From: Gemmatimonadota bacterium
GTDB lineage: Bacteria; Gemmatimonadota; Gemmatimonadetes; Gemmatimonadales; Gemmatimonadaceae
DNA length: 64,000 bases
Direction of reading: 5' to 3'
Assembly (NCBI GenBank): GCA_003223455.1
Contig: QHVE01000018.1
Span: forward strand, 1 to 64,000
A program made the position numbers and the translations under genes. Positions 16,215 through 24,239 of the stretch are shown here, piece by piece. Under the pieces are notes generated by a model. The model was not told the DNA's origin, made no database searches, and was given only the letters and a program-made list of their open reading frames with translations. Each line of letters starts with the position of its first letter. Within the stretch, counting starts at the first letter, position 1.

Positions 16215-17330
16215 TCATTGCAGAGGACGGCGTGACGCTAGCACGCGGTAGAGGTGGGACGCGGTCTCGCCTGCGGCGCGCTCCCAGGTGAAGGTCTCGG
16301 CGAAGCGGCGCGCCTGCTCGCCGAGCCGTGCGACGAGGGGCGCATCGCCGGCAATGCGGCCCATCGCGGACGCCATGGCGCGGACGTCGCCGTGCGACAC
16401 GAGGTAGCCGGTCTCTCCGTCGCGCACGGATTCGCGGATGCCGGGCGAATTCGACGCTACGACCGGAGTGCCGCAGGCCGCCGCCTCCAGATTCGTGATG
16501 CCCCACCCTTCCTTCGGCGACGCGAAGACGAGCGCCCACGCGCGCCGCAGCAGTCGCAGCTTCTCCTCCTCGGTCACGCGCCCAAGAAACCGCACACGCT
16601 CGCCGAGGTCAAGCGAGGCGGCGAGCTGCTCGAGCGCGGGGCGATAGTCACCCGCACCGGCGATCTCCAGCCGCGCCTCGCGGTTCTCCATCGCCGCGAA
16701 CGCCTGGATGACGTAGTGCACGCCCTTGTACCGCTTCAGGCGCCCGAGATACGCGAACACGGGAGCGGCGGCGCGCTCGGACGCGCACGGTGTGTAGGAG
16801 ACGGTGTCGATCCCCGGATAGATCACCTCGACCGCCGAGCGCGGGATGCCACGCGCCGCGAGGTCGGCCGCCGTGCTCGTGCTGATCGCCTCGAAGGGCA
16901 CACCGCGGTAGGCACGCCCGATCGGACGCTCGGCGAGCCACACGGCCGCGGCGAGCGGCGCGGAGAGCTCCTGAAAGGCGGTGCCGCCGAAGAGATGCGG
17001 CACGAGCGCGACGACCGGGGGGCCGCCCCAGCGCGTCGTGTACAGCGGCACCTTGTTCACGTCCTCGACCATGAGGTCGAAGCCGCGACCGGCGAGCTCG
17101 CGCTTGAAGAACGAGCGCGCACGGAACGGAAAGGTGTAGCGGGTGCCGACGCGGATGACCTCCATCCCGTCGAGCGTCGTGCGCGGCGGGCAGCCGGGCC
17201 AGCCGCCGCACAGCAGGGTGACCTCGTTCCCTTGCGCCGCGAGCCGTCCGAAGATCTCGTGCAGGTGGATCTCGGCGCCGCCCGCGAGCGGATTCTCGCG
17301 ATCCTGCCAGTTGACGACGAGTAGGCGCAC
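16215..17330 (-). CDS. glycosyltransferase family 4 protein
   Basis: The 371-residue protein has a GT-B fold. The N-terminal domain begins RLLVVNWQDRENPLAGGAEIHLHEIF, typical of enzymes acting on lipid-linked sugars or cell-surface glycans. The C-terminal donor-binding domain has FAYLGRLKRYKGVHYVI and the E-x7-E type element SPKEGWGITNLEAAACGTPVVA. Donor and acceptor are not evident. GTG 17330 immediately follows the nusB stop. Its location between nusB and hprK gives little clue to its pathway. Confidence 0.88.
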   Translation of the reverse strand: MRLLVVNWQDRENPLAGGAEIHLHEIFGRLAAQGNEVTLLCGGWPGCPPRTTLDGMEVIRVGTRYTFPFRARSFFKRELAGRGFDLMVEDVNKVPLYTTRWGGPPVVALVPHLFGGTAFQELSAPLAAAVWLAERPIGRAYRGVPFEAISTSTAADLAARGIPRSAVEVIYPGIDTVSYTPCASERAAAPVFAYLGRLKRYKGVHYVIQAFAAMENREARLEIAGAGDYRPALEQLAASLDLGERVRFLGRVTEEEKLRLLRRAWALVFASPKEGWGITNLEAAACGTPVVASNSPGIRESVRDGETGYLVSHGDVRAMASAMGRIAGDAPLVARLGEQARRFAETFTWERAAGETASHLYRVLASRRPLQ

Positions 17331-17750
17331 CTACATCCGCCCCATGCGTCGAGCGAGCGCATCGAGCACGCCGTTCACGAATCGCGCGCTCTGTGCGCTG
17401 CCGAATCGCTCGGCGAGTGTGATCGCCTCCTGGATCACCACGCGCGGCGGCGTCTCGCCGATCGCGAGCTCGGCGGCGGCCATGCGGAGCACGCAACGCT
17501 CCACCGCCCCGATCCGCTCGAGGCGCCAGTTCGTCGTGACCTCCACCAGCTCGGCGTCCAGGTCTCGCTGCTTCTGCGCGACGTGCCGCACGATCGGGCC
17601 GGCGACGCGCCGCTCCTCCGGCGTGATGGCGAGATCGTCCCATACCTGGGAGGCCACGCGCTCGAGATTCGTCCCGCCGCGCATGTCCCACGCATACAAC
17701 GCCTGAAGGGCGCGGGCGCGAGCCCGCGTCTCAATCCTCGTCCGCGCCAT
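17331..17750 (-). CDS. nusB: transcription antitermination factor NusB
   Basis: This 139-residue all-helical protein binds the boxA RNA element with NusE (S10) to support rRNA antitermination. The N-terminal RTRIETRARARALQALYAWD and C-terminal PPRVVIQEAITLAERFGS plus RFVNGVLDALAR are strong family signatures. ATG 17750 lies 20 bases inside the ribH gene; the ribH-nusB order is common in bacteria. The longer upstream open frame is ribH shadow. Confidence 0.95.
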   Translation of the reverse strand: MARTRIETRARARALQALYAWDMRGGTNLERVASQVWDDLAITPEERRVAGPIVRHVAQKQRDLDAELVEVTTNWRLERIGAVERCVLRMAAAELAIGETPPRVVIQEAITLAERFGSAQSARFVNGVLDALARRMGRM

Positions 17751-18210
17751 CGAGCCGCTCGAACAGGTCCGCCATCTCGAGCGCGGCGACGGCCGCATCC
17801 CACCCCTTGTTGCCGTGCTCTCCGCCCGCGCGCGCCTCGGCCTGCTCCATCGTGTCGGTCGTGAGCAGTCCGAAGCCGATCGGGACGTCGTACTCGGCGC
17901 TGGCGTCGGCGAGGCCGCGCGACGCTTCACCGGCGACGTAGTCGAAGTGCGGCGTGTCGCCGCGCACCACCGCGCCGACGACGACGAGCGCATTGTACCG
18001 CTCCGTCGCGGCGAGTCTGCGGGCCGCGAACGGAAGCTCCCACGCACCCGGCACCCACACGAGGTCGACGTCCTCCGCCGCCGCGCCATGTCGGACCAGC
18101 GCGTCCATCGCGCCTTCGGCCAGCTTCTCGGTGACGTGATGATTGAAGCGGGAGGCGAGCACGGCAAATCGCCGTCCCGCTCCGCTGACGATGCCGTTGA
18201 ACTCCGCCAT
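17731..18210 (-). CDS. ribH: 6,7-dimethyl-8-ribityllumazine synthase
   Basis: Lumazine synthase (159 residues) condenses the ribitylamino-pyrimidine with 3,4-dihydroxybutanone phosphate, the penultimate riboflavin step. Visible motifs are ASRFNHHVTEKL, VPGAWELPFAA, VVVGAVVRGDTPHFDYV (ligand loop with His) and GFGLLTTDTMEQA. It lies directly after ribBA and overlaps nusB by 20 bases, giving a ribD-ribE-ribBA-ribH run. The C terminus has a short acidic extension. Confidence 0.96.
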   Translation of the reverse strand: MAEFNGIVSGAGRRFAVLASRFNHHVTEKLAEGAMDALVRHGAAAEDVDLVWVPGAWELPFAARRLAATERYNALVVVGAVVRGDTPHFDYVAGEASRGLADASAEYDVPIGFGLLTTDTMEQAEARAGGEHGNKGWDAAVAALEMADLFERLDGADED

Positions 18211-18218
18211 GTATTGGA

Positions 18219-19424
18219 TCAGGATGCGAGAAGGTGCCCGAGCTTGTCGCGCTTGGTGCCCATGTAGCCGGCGTTCTCGGTGTTCTCCGGCTGCACGATG
18301 GGAACACGCTCGTCGACGCGGAGCCCGTATCCCTCGAGGCCGACCATCTTGCGCGGATTGTTCGTGATCGGACGGATGGAGCGGAGCCCGAGGTCGAGCA
18401 GGATCTGCGCCCCGATGCCGTAGTTCCGGAGATCAGGGGCGAAGCCGAGGCGCTCGTTCGCCTCCACCGTGTCGGCGCCCGCGTCCTGGAGCTCGTAGGC
18501 CTTGAGCTTGTTGAGCAGCCCGATTCCGCGACCCTCCTGGTCGAGGTACACGATCGCGCCGCGACCCTCCTTCTGAATCATCTGCATTGCGGTCTCGAGC
18601 TGCCAGCCGCAGTCGCAGCGCATGGAATGGAAGACGTCGCCGGTGAGGCACTTCGAGTGCATGCGCACCAGCACCCCTTCCCCGTCCGAGACGTCGCCGT
18701 ACGTGATGGCGACGTGCTCGTGGACGTCGACGTCGTTCCTGTAGCCGTAGACTTTCCACGTGCCGTACGGCGTCGGCAGCCGCGCCTCGGCGACGCGGTG
18801 CACCAGCCGCTCCGTGCGCAGCCGATGCGCCACGAGCTGCGCCACGGTGATGAAGGTGAGCCCGTGCTCGCGCGCGAACGCCTCGAGCTGCGGGCGCTTC
18901 GCCGTCGAGCCGTCCTCGTTGAGCACCTCGCAGATCACTCCCGCTGGATACACGCCAGCGAGACGCGCGAGATCGACCGCTGCCTCGGTATGCCCGACGC
19001 GCTGGAGCACGCCGCCATCGCGCGCGCGCAGCGGGAAGACATGCCCTCCGTGATGCAGATCCGCGGGAACCGTCGCGGGATCGACGAGCACCTTGACGGT
19101 CGTGGCGCGGTCGCGGGCACTGATCCCCGTCGTCACGCCGAAGCGCGCGCTGGCGTCCACGCTCACCGTGTACGCCGTGCGGTACTCGTCGGGATTGCTC
19201 TCGGCCATCGGCACCAGCCCGAGCTGATCGACGCGCTCGCCGGTGAGCGCGACGCAGATCAATCCGCCGGCGCGCTTGACCATGAAGGTGATGAGCTCCG
19301 GCGTCACGAGCGACGCCGCGCAGATCAGGTCACCCTCGTTCTCGCGATCCTCGTCGTCGGCGACGATGACGAGCTTGCCGGCGGCGAAATCCGCGATCGC
19401 CTGTTCAATGGTGGAGAATGGCAT
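18219..19424 (-). CDS. ribBA: bifunctional 3,4-dihydroxy-2-butanone 4-phosphate synthase / GTP cyclohydrolase II
   Basis: The 401-residue fusion supplies both starting branches of riboflavin synthesis. The N-terminal RibB half has VIVADDEDRENEGDLICAA and GHVFPLRA. The C-terminal RibA half starts near residue 205 and carries the zinc site CLTGDVFHSMRCDCGWQL and the GTP-site element YLDQEGRGIGLLNK. Both domains appear complete. It ends LGHLL and is followed 8 bases later by ribH. Confidence 0.96.
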   Translation of the reverse strand: MPFSTIEQAIADFAAGKLVIVADDEDRENEGDLICAASLVTPELITFMVKRAGGLICVALTGERVDQLGLVPMAESNPDEYRTAYTVSVDASARFGVTTGISARDRATTVKVLVDPATVPADLHHGGHVFPLRARDGGVLQRVGHTEAAVDLARLAGVYPAGVICEVLNEDGSTAKRPQLEAFAREHGLTFITVAQLVAHRLRTERLVHRVAEARLPTPYGTWKVYGYRNDVDVHEHVAITYGDVSDGEGVLVRMHSKCLTGDVFHSMRCDCGWQLETAMQMIQKEGRGAIVYLDQEGRGIGLLNKLKAYELQDAGADTVEANERLGFAPDLRNYGIGAQILLDLGLRSIRPITNNPRKMVGLEGYGLRVDERVPIVQPENTENAGYMGTKRDKLGHLLAS

Positions 19425-19464
19425 GGCAGTCAGAGAATGCGGCGCGCGGACCGAAACGGCGAGG

Positions 19465-20064
19465 TCACCGCGCGGCTGCGTACGGGGCGACGAGCTGGCG
19501 GACGTACTTGCCGATCATGTCCGCCTCGACGTGGACGCCGTCGCCCGCGCGCACGGCGCCGAGTGTGGTGTGCGTCCAGGTGTACTCGATCAACGACAGT
19601 TGAAGAATCCCGGGAGCGGGAAGCGCGTTCACGGTGAGGCTCACGCCGTCGAGGGCGACGGACCCGTGTGGCACCATGAGGGGCTCGAGCTCGTCCGGAA
19701 TCCGCACGTCGACGAGCAGTGCGTCGTCGCGGCGACGCACGCTCTCGACGACGCCGACGGCGTCGACGTGTCCCTGCACCATGTGGCCACCGAGGCGATC
19801 GCCGAGGCGCATCGCGCGCTCGAGATTGACCCGCCGACCGGCCTCCCACGAGCCGATCGTCGTGCGATCGAGCGTCGTGACGATCGCCGCCACCGTGAAC
19901 CAGCCTTCACCGTACTCGCGCACCGTCAGGCAGGCGCCATTCACCGCGATGCTCTCCCCGGTGGCCAGCCCGCCGTAGCGGGACGAGACGCGTAGCTCGC
20001 GCCCCGCCTCCGTCCGCTCGACACGCTCGACGACGCCGACGTCGTCAACCAGCCCGGTGAACAT
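19465..20064 (-). CDS. ribE: riboflavin synthase, alpha chain
   Basis: The enzyme dismutates two lumazine molecules to riboflavin. Its 199 residues contain the two tandem barrels: the first begins MFTGLVDDVGVVERV with ESIAVNGACLTV, the second has GHMVQGHVDAVGVV and GSVALDGVSLTVN. Both active-site half-motifs are present. ATG 20064 follows the ribD stop directly (TGAATG), consistent with coupled translation. Confidence 0.95.
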   Translation of the reverse strand: MFTGLVDDVGVVERVERTEAGRELRVSSRYGGLATGESIAVNGACLTVREYGEGWFTVAAIVTTLDRTTIGSWEAGRRVNLERAMRLGDRLGGHMVQGHVDAVGVVESVRRRDDALLVDVRIPDELEPLMVPHGSVALDGVSLTVNALPAPGILQLSLIEYTWTHTTLGAVRAGDGVHVEADMIGKYVRQLVAPYAAAR

Positions 20065-21180
20065 TCAAATAGCTCTCCCCCCTCCGGCAGCCGGAGGGGC
20101 GTAGATCGACATCTCGTCGTCCTCGAAGCGCTGCGTGCGGAGGAGCCGCCAGCGAGGGGCATCGGCCACGGGCACGGGCGGAACGGCCCCGAAGGCATTC
20201 AGCGCGCCTTTACCGAGAACGAGGGGTGCCCGAAAGATAATCAGGCGATCGACGAGCGCCTCCTGGATGAGCGCCGACGCCAGCGCCGCGCCGCCCTCGA
20301 CGAGCAGAGAGCGCACCCCGCGCTCGCGAAGGCCCACGAGCGCGTCACGCGAGGTGGCCGCGTGGAGCAGCATTACGCCCGTGTGCTCGAGTGCTGCGGC
20401 ATGCGCCGGCTCGGGCGCCCAGCAGACCACGATCACCGGCACCTGCGCCGCCGTCTTCGCCAGCTTCGAGGTCCGCGGAAGTCGCGCCGACGTATCGAAC
20501 ACGACGCGCATCGGGGCGACCCGCGGTGGGGGCGCGTGCCGCACGGTGAGCTCGGGATCGTCCGTGAGCACGGTACCGATTCCCACCGCGATGGCATCGA
20601 CCCCCGCACGCATGCGATGCACCTCGCGCCGCGCCAGCTCGCCGGTGAGCCACGCGGGCTGGCGGGAGCGATCGGCCACCGCGCCGTCGAGCGAGAGCGC
20701 GAGCTTGAGCCGGACGAATGGGCGCTCGCTGGAGAACGCGTGAAAGAACGGCGCGTTGATCTCGCGCGCGCTCGCGTCCTCCACGCCCACCGTCACCTCG
20801 ACTCCCGCCTCGCGCAGCCGTTCCGCGCCGCCCCCCGCGACCGGGCTCGGGTCCACACACGCGGCGACGACGCGGCGCACACCCGCCGCGAGGATCGCGT
20901 CGGTGCACGGCGGTGTCTTGCCGAAGTGATTGCACGGTTCGAGGCTGACGTAGAGCGTCGCGCCTCGCGCTCGCTCCCCCGCGGCGCGCAGCGCCTCGAC
21001 CTCGGCGTGCGGACCGCCGTAGTGCGCGTGCCAGCCCTCGCCGACCACGACGCCGTCCTGCACGACGACGGCGCCGACCATCGGGTTCGGCGCCGTGTGT
21101 CCCCACCCGCGTTCGGCCAGCGCGAGCGCTCGGCGCATCCACGCGCCGTCATCGGGCGCCGCCGAGCGCTCGTCGGTCAT
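20065..21180 (-). CDS. ribD: bifunctional riboflavin deaminase/reductase RibD
   Basis: RibD (371 residues) deaminates the GTP-derived pyrimidine and reduces its ribosyl chain. The N-terminal cytidine-deaminase-like domain has the zinc ligands in HAEVEAL and SLEPCNHFGKTPPC. The C-terminal RibG reductase domain begins near residue 145 with RPFVRLKLALSLDGAVA and includes LLVEGGAALASALIQ. It leads the riboflavin genes; I did not see an FMN riboswitch in the preceding 3-base gap or in the leader of the gene before it. Confidence 0.95.
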   Translation of the reverse strand: MTDERSAAPDDGAWMRRALALAERGWGHTAPNPMVGAVVVQDGVVVGEGWHAHYGGPHAEVEALRAAGERARGATLYVSLEPCNHFGKTPPCTDAILAAGVRRVVAACVDPSPVAGGGAERLREAGVEVTVGVEDASAREINAPFFHAFSSERPFVRLKLALSLDGAVADRSRQPAWLTGELARREVHRMRAGVDAIAVGIGTVLTDDPELTVRHAPPPRVAPMRVVFDTSARLPRTSKLAKTAAQVPVIVVCWAPEPAHAAALEHTGVMLLHAATSRDALVGLRERGVRSLLVEGGAALASALIQEALVDRLIIFRAPLVLGKGALNAFGAVPPVPVADAPRWRLLRTQRFEDDEMSIYAPPAAGGGRAI

Positions 21181-21183
21181 GCG

Positions 21184-22188
21184 CTAGAGGCCGATGCGGA
21201 TTCCCACCGAGCCGTACGTGCGGGATTTGTCGGCACGACCAGTCGTGAACTCGTTGTACGTATCCACCGTCCCTCCGCTCACCTGACCAACTTCGCCGAT
21301 CAGCTTGAAAACCGGAAGGTTGAGCGACACATCGAGGAAGTAGTTCGTGCGTGTGAGCTTTTCCGCGAACGGAACGACGGTGGATGAGGCGGCGCCCGAG
21401 GTCGCGCGTACCAGCGCGCTCTCGTCGTACCGATCCTGTCCGACGCCGCCCGCGAGCCCGAGGAGCAGCAGACTCTTGCTCGCGACGAGTCGAAACGCGG
21501 AGGTCTTCACCTTCGCATCCGCGATGTCGATCGTGAAGCTGGAGGCGGTTCCGATGATGCTCGTCGTCGGGAGATCGCGCTTCAGATAGGTGAACGAGAC
21601 GCCCGGCACCGCGATCGACTCCTGCAGCAGACCGATCCTCACGCCGTATCCGACTTGCAGATTGCGCTCCGGCTTGATCTGGATCTCGTCGCCCGCGCCG
21701 CCGAAGCTCGGCACGTAGGTGGCGCTCAGGAGCAGATCGATGCCGCCGACGCTCGTCAATCCGAGGGGCACGCCGCGGAAGATGCCGAGTGCGGCATCGG
21801 CGGTGGGCAGACCCAGGATCTGCGACTTGGACGGCAAGGCCTGGCTGCCGGTCCGTTGCAGCCGTCCCGTGAGGCTCGGGTTGGGAAAGCTGGTGACCTG
21901 CGGCAGGTCGCCGTTGAACACGTTGCCGCGCAATCCGATCGAGAAGTGCCCCGGTCCGCCGAGGTTGCCCCCCTGCCCGAGCGTCGCGTTCCCGCCCGAC
22001 AGCGCGAGACCGAGCTGCGGGGCCATCACGTCGAACACGTCGACGGCGATCTGACATGCATCCTGGGTCAGCCGCGCCGGATCGGTCGCCGAGGCACCGG
22101 CCGGACAGGGGCTTGTCGCACTCTGCGCGCGTGCGCCGACCGCGGCGAGGAGCATGAGACCCGCGCCGAGCACCATCGCCTTTCTCAT
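21184..22188 (-). CDS. secreted, probable outer-membrane protein of unknown function
   Basis: This 334-residue protein has a signal peptide (MRKAMVLGAGLMLLAAVGARAQ). Glycine-rich alternating segments follow and the ending is aromatic/glycine-rich (YGSVGIRIGL), which suggests a small beta barrel. I do not recognise the family. AGAGG seven bases before ATG 22188 supports the start. The gene sits between purM and ribD with gaps of 11 and 3 bases, so it is likely cotranscribed. Two cysteines lie near the mature N terminus (SPCPAGASATDPARLTQDAC), possibly a disulfide. Confidence 0.7.
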   Translation of the reverse strand: MRKAMVLGAGLMLLAAVGARAQSATSPCPAGASATDPARLTQDACQIAVDVFDVMAPQLGLALSGGNATLGQGGNLGGPGHFSIGLRGNVFNGDLPQVTSFPNPSLTGRLQRTGSQALPSKSQILGLPTADAALGIFRGVPLGLTSVGGIDLLLSATYVPSFGGAGDEIQIKPERNLQVGYGVRIGLLQESIAVPGVSFTYLKRDLPTTSIIGTASSFTIDIADAKVKTSAFRLVASKSLLLLGLAGGVGQDRYDESALVRATSGAASSTVVPFAEKLTRTNYFLDVSLNLPVFKLIGEVGQVSGGTVDTYNEFTTGRADKSRTYGSVGIRIGL

Positions 22189-22199
22189 TCCAGATCCTC

Positions 22200-23231
22200 T
22201 CAGGTGATTCGCACCCGACCCGTCCCGCGCACGGTGCGCCCGAGACGCCAGGTATCGACATTGGCCGACGCTGCGCTCGCCTCGACCGCGGCGGCGTCAG
22301 TCTCGTCGGTGATCACGACCATGCCGACCCCCATGTTGAACGTGCGGTACATCTCCTCACGCGAGACCTGGCCGTGTCGCTCCAGCTGCGCGAAGAGGTT
22401 CGGGACCGGCCAGCTTCCGCCGTCGATCACGGCGTCGAGCGTGTCCGGCAGCACCCGATTCACGTTGCCCGGCAATCCGCCGCCGGTGATGTGGGCCATG
22501 CCATGGATCCTTCGGAGTATCGGTCTGAGCAGCGGCAGGTACGAGCGATGAATGCGGAGCAACACGTCGGCGACGCTGGCCGTCTCGCCAGGAAACTCGT
22601 CGTCGACGCGCAGGTGCATTCGTTCGGCGACGATCCGTCGCGCGAGCGAGAAGCCGTTCGTGTGGAGCCCACTGCTGGCCAGGCCGAGGATGACGTCGCC
22701 CTCCTCGACGCGATCGGCACCGAGAATGGCGTCCTCTTCCACACAACCGACGATGAAGCCAGCCAGATCGTAATCGGGCGGCGTGTAGATCCCCGGCATC
22801 TCGGCCGTCTCACCACCGACGAGCGAGCATCCGTTTTCGCGGCAGCCCGCGGCGACCCCGGTCACCACCGCCTCGACGACCGCGGGCTCGAGCCGGCCCG
22901 CGGCGAAGTAGTCGAGGAAGAACAGCGGCACGGCACCCTGCACCAGGATGTCGTTCACACAGTGGTTGACGAGATCGTGGCCGACCGTGTGATGGCGCCC
23001 AGCTTCGATCGCCACGCGCAGCTTGGTGCCGACGCCGTCGGCGCTCGAGACGAGCACGGGGCGCTGGAAGTCGGCGGGGATCCGGAACATGCCGCCGAAG
23101 CCCCCGAACGCGCCGCGTGCGCCCGCCGTGAATGTCGACTCGACGACGGCGCGGATGCGCTGCTTGACCGCATCCGAGCGGTCGATGTCGACGCCGGCGG
23201 AGGCATAGTCGAGCGGCTGGTCGTCACTCAC
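22200..23231 (-). CDS. purM: phosphoribosylformylglycinamidine cyclo-ligase
   Basis: PurM (AIR synthetase, 343 residues) closes the imidazole ring in purine synthesis using ATP. Family motifs include YASAGVDIDRSDAVKQRI, VSSADGVGTKLRVA, HDLVNHCVNDILVQGA, SLVGGETAEMPGIY and AHITGGGLPGN. GTG 23231 overlaps the preceding kinase stop by four bases. The long upstream open frame is shadow sequence. No other purine gene is near. Confidence 0.95.
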   Translation of the reverse strand: MSDDQPLDYASAGVDIDRSDAVKQRIRAVVESTFTAGARGAFGGFGGMFRIPADFQRPVLVSSADGVGTKLRVAIEAGRHHTVGHDLVNHCVNDILVQGAVPLFFLDYFAAGRLEPAVVEAVVTGVAAGCRENGCSLVGGETAEMPGIYTPPDYDLAGFIVGCVEEDAILGADRVEEGDVILGLASSGLHTNGFSLARRIVAERMHLRVDDEFPGETASVADVLLRIHRSYLPLLRPILRRIHGMAHITGGGLPGNVNRVLPDTLDAVIDGGSWPVPNLFAQLERHGQVSREEMYRTFNMGVGMVVITDETDAAAVEASAASANVDTWRLGRTVRGTGRVRIT

Positions 23232-24145
23232 GCGGAACGCTCCTCCTCGAACGCGACGAGGCGCTTGAAGTCGGCGACGCGCGCCGCGATGTCGGCCGGC
23301 CCGATCTCGAGCAGCCGCTGGATGGAAAACCGCTCCACCGCGAAGGAGCCCATGGCCGAGCCGTACACGACGGCGCGTCGGAGGTTGTCGTCGCTCAGGT
23401 CTCCCGTGCGCGCGACGTATCCCATGAAGCCACCCGCAAAGGAATCGCCCGCGCCGGTCGGATCGAACACGTCCTCGAGCGGATAGGCGGGCGCGAAGAA
23501 GATCGAGCGCTCCTTGAACAGGAACGCGCCGTGCTCGCCCTTCTTGATGATCACGATCGAGGGGCCGCGCTCCATGATCCAGCGCGCGGCCTTCACGAGA
23601 TTCGTGCAATCCGTGAGCTGTCGAGCCTCACCGTCGTTCAACGTGATGAGATCGACGTGCTTGATCAGCTCGAGAAGGTCCGGACGCCGGCTCTCGATCC
23701 AGAAGTTCATCGTGTCGCAGGCCACGAGCGTGGGGCGCTCGACCTGACGCAGCACGTCGAGCTGCAGACGGGGATCGATGTTCGCGAGGAAGACGAACGG
23801 CGCGCTGCGGAACTGCGCGGGGATCTTCGGGCTGAAGTGCGAGAACACACCGAGGTGCGTCTCGAGCGTCTCGGCCGAGTTGAGGTCGTGCCGATAGCGG
23901 CCGCGCCAGCGGAACGACTGGCCGGCCGTCTGCTCGAGTCCCGCCATGTCGACACCGCGAGCGCGAAGTGGCTCGAGCTGCGCCATCGGATAGTCGTCAC
24001 CGACGACGCCGACGAGCTGCACCGGCGCCAGGTGGCTCGCCGAGGCGGAGAAGAACGTCCCCGAGCCGCCGAGGACGTTGTCCGCCTTCCCGAATGGTGT
24101 TTCGACGGAGTCGAGCGCGACGGAGCCGACGACGAGCACGGACAT
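23228..24145 (-). CDS. PfkB-family carbohydrate/nucleoside kinase
   Basis: The 305-residue ribokinase-fold enzyme phosphorylates a sugar or nucleoside; the substrate is not clear. The N terminus MSVLVVGSVALDSVETPFG and GGSGTFFSASASHL form the substrate lid region. The C-terminal DPTGAGDSFAGGFMGY holds the catalytic aspartate and anion hole. ATG 24145 has no obvious SD and lies 33 bases downstream of a very strong hairpin, which may influence expression. It overlaps purM, so a purine or ribose-related role is possible but unproven. Confidence 0.88.
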   Translation of the reverse strand: MSVLVVGSVALDSVETPFGKADNVLGGSGTFFSASASHLAPVQLVGVVGDDYPMAQLEPLRARGVDMAGLEQTAGQSFRWRGRYRHDLNSAETLETHLGVFSHFSPKIPAQFRSAPFVFLANIDPRLQLDVLRQVERPTLVACDTMNFWIESRRPDLLELIKHVDLITLNDGEARQLTDCTNLVKAARWIMERGPSIVIIKKGEHGAFLFKERSIFFAPAYPLEDVFDPTGAGDSFAGGFMGYVARTGDLSDDNLRRAVVYGSAMGSFAVERFSIQRLLEIGPADIAARVADFKRLVAFEEERSA

Positions 24146-24178
24146 GGAGATCGAGAAAGAGATTGAAGAGAGAAGAGG

Positions 24179-24230
24179 GGTGGGGGGGTGGGGGGTTACG
24201 GCGAACGCAGTTACCCCCCACTCCCCCACC
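24179..24230 (-). terminator. 18-bp G/C-rich hairpin between argS and the PfkB kinase
   Basis: Positions 24179-24196 pair with 24213-24230 throughout, with one G-U pair; a mismatch and two more pairs follow around a 10-base loop. The minus-strand tail is pyrimidine-rich (CCCTCTTCTCTCTTC) but not a U-run. It lies nine bases past the argS end and could terminate that transcript or act as an attenuator for pfkB-purM. The plus strand has three long G-tracts separated by single T residues. Confidence 0.6.
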
Positions 24231-24239
24231 ACTCCTGGC

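Noticed and set aside
20065-22188. FMN riboswitch for the riboflavin genes
   Set aside because: No RFN-type conserved blocks were seen in the gap before ribD or upstream of the preceding gene.
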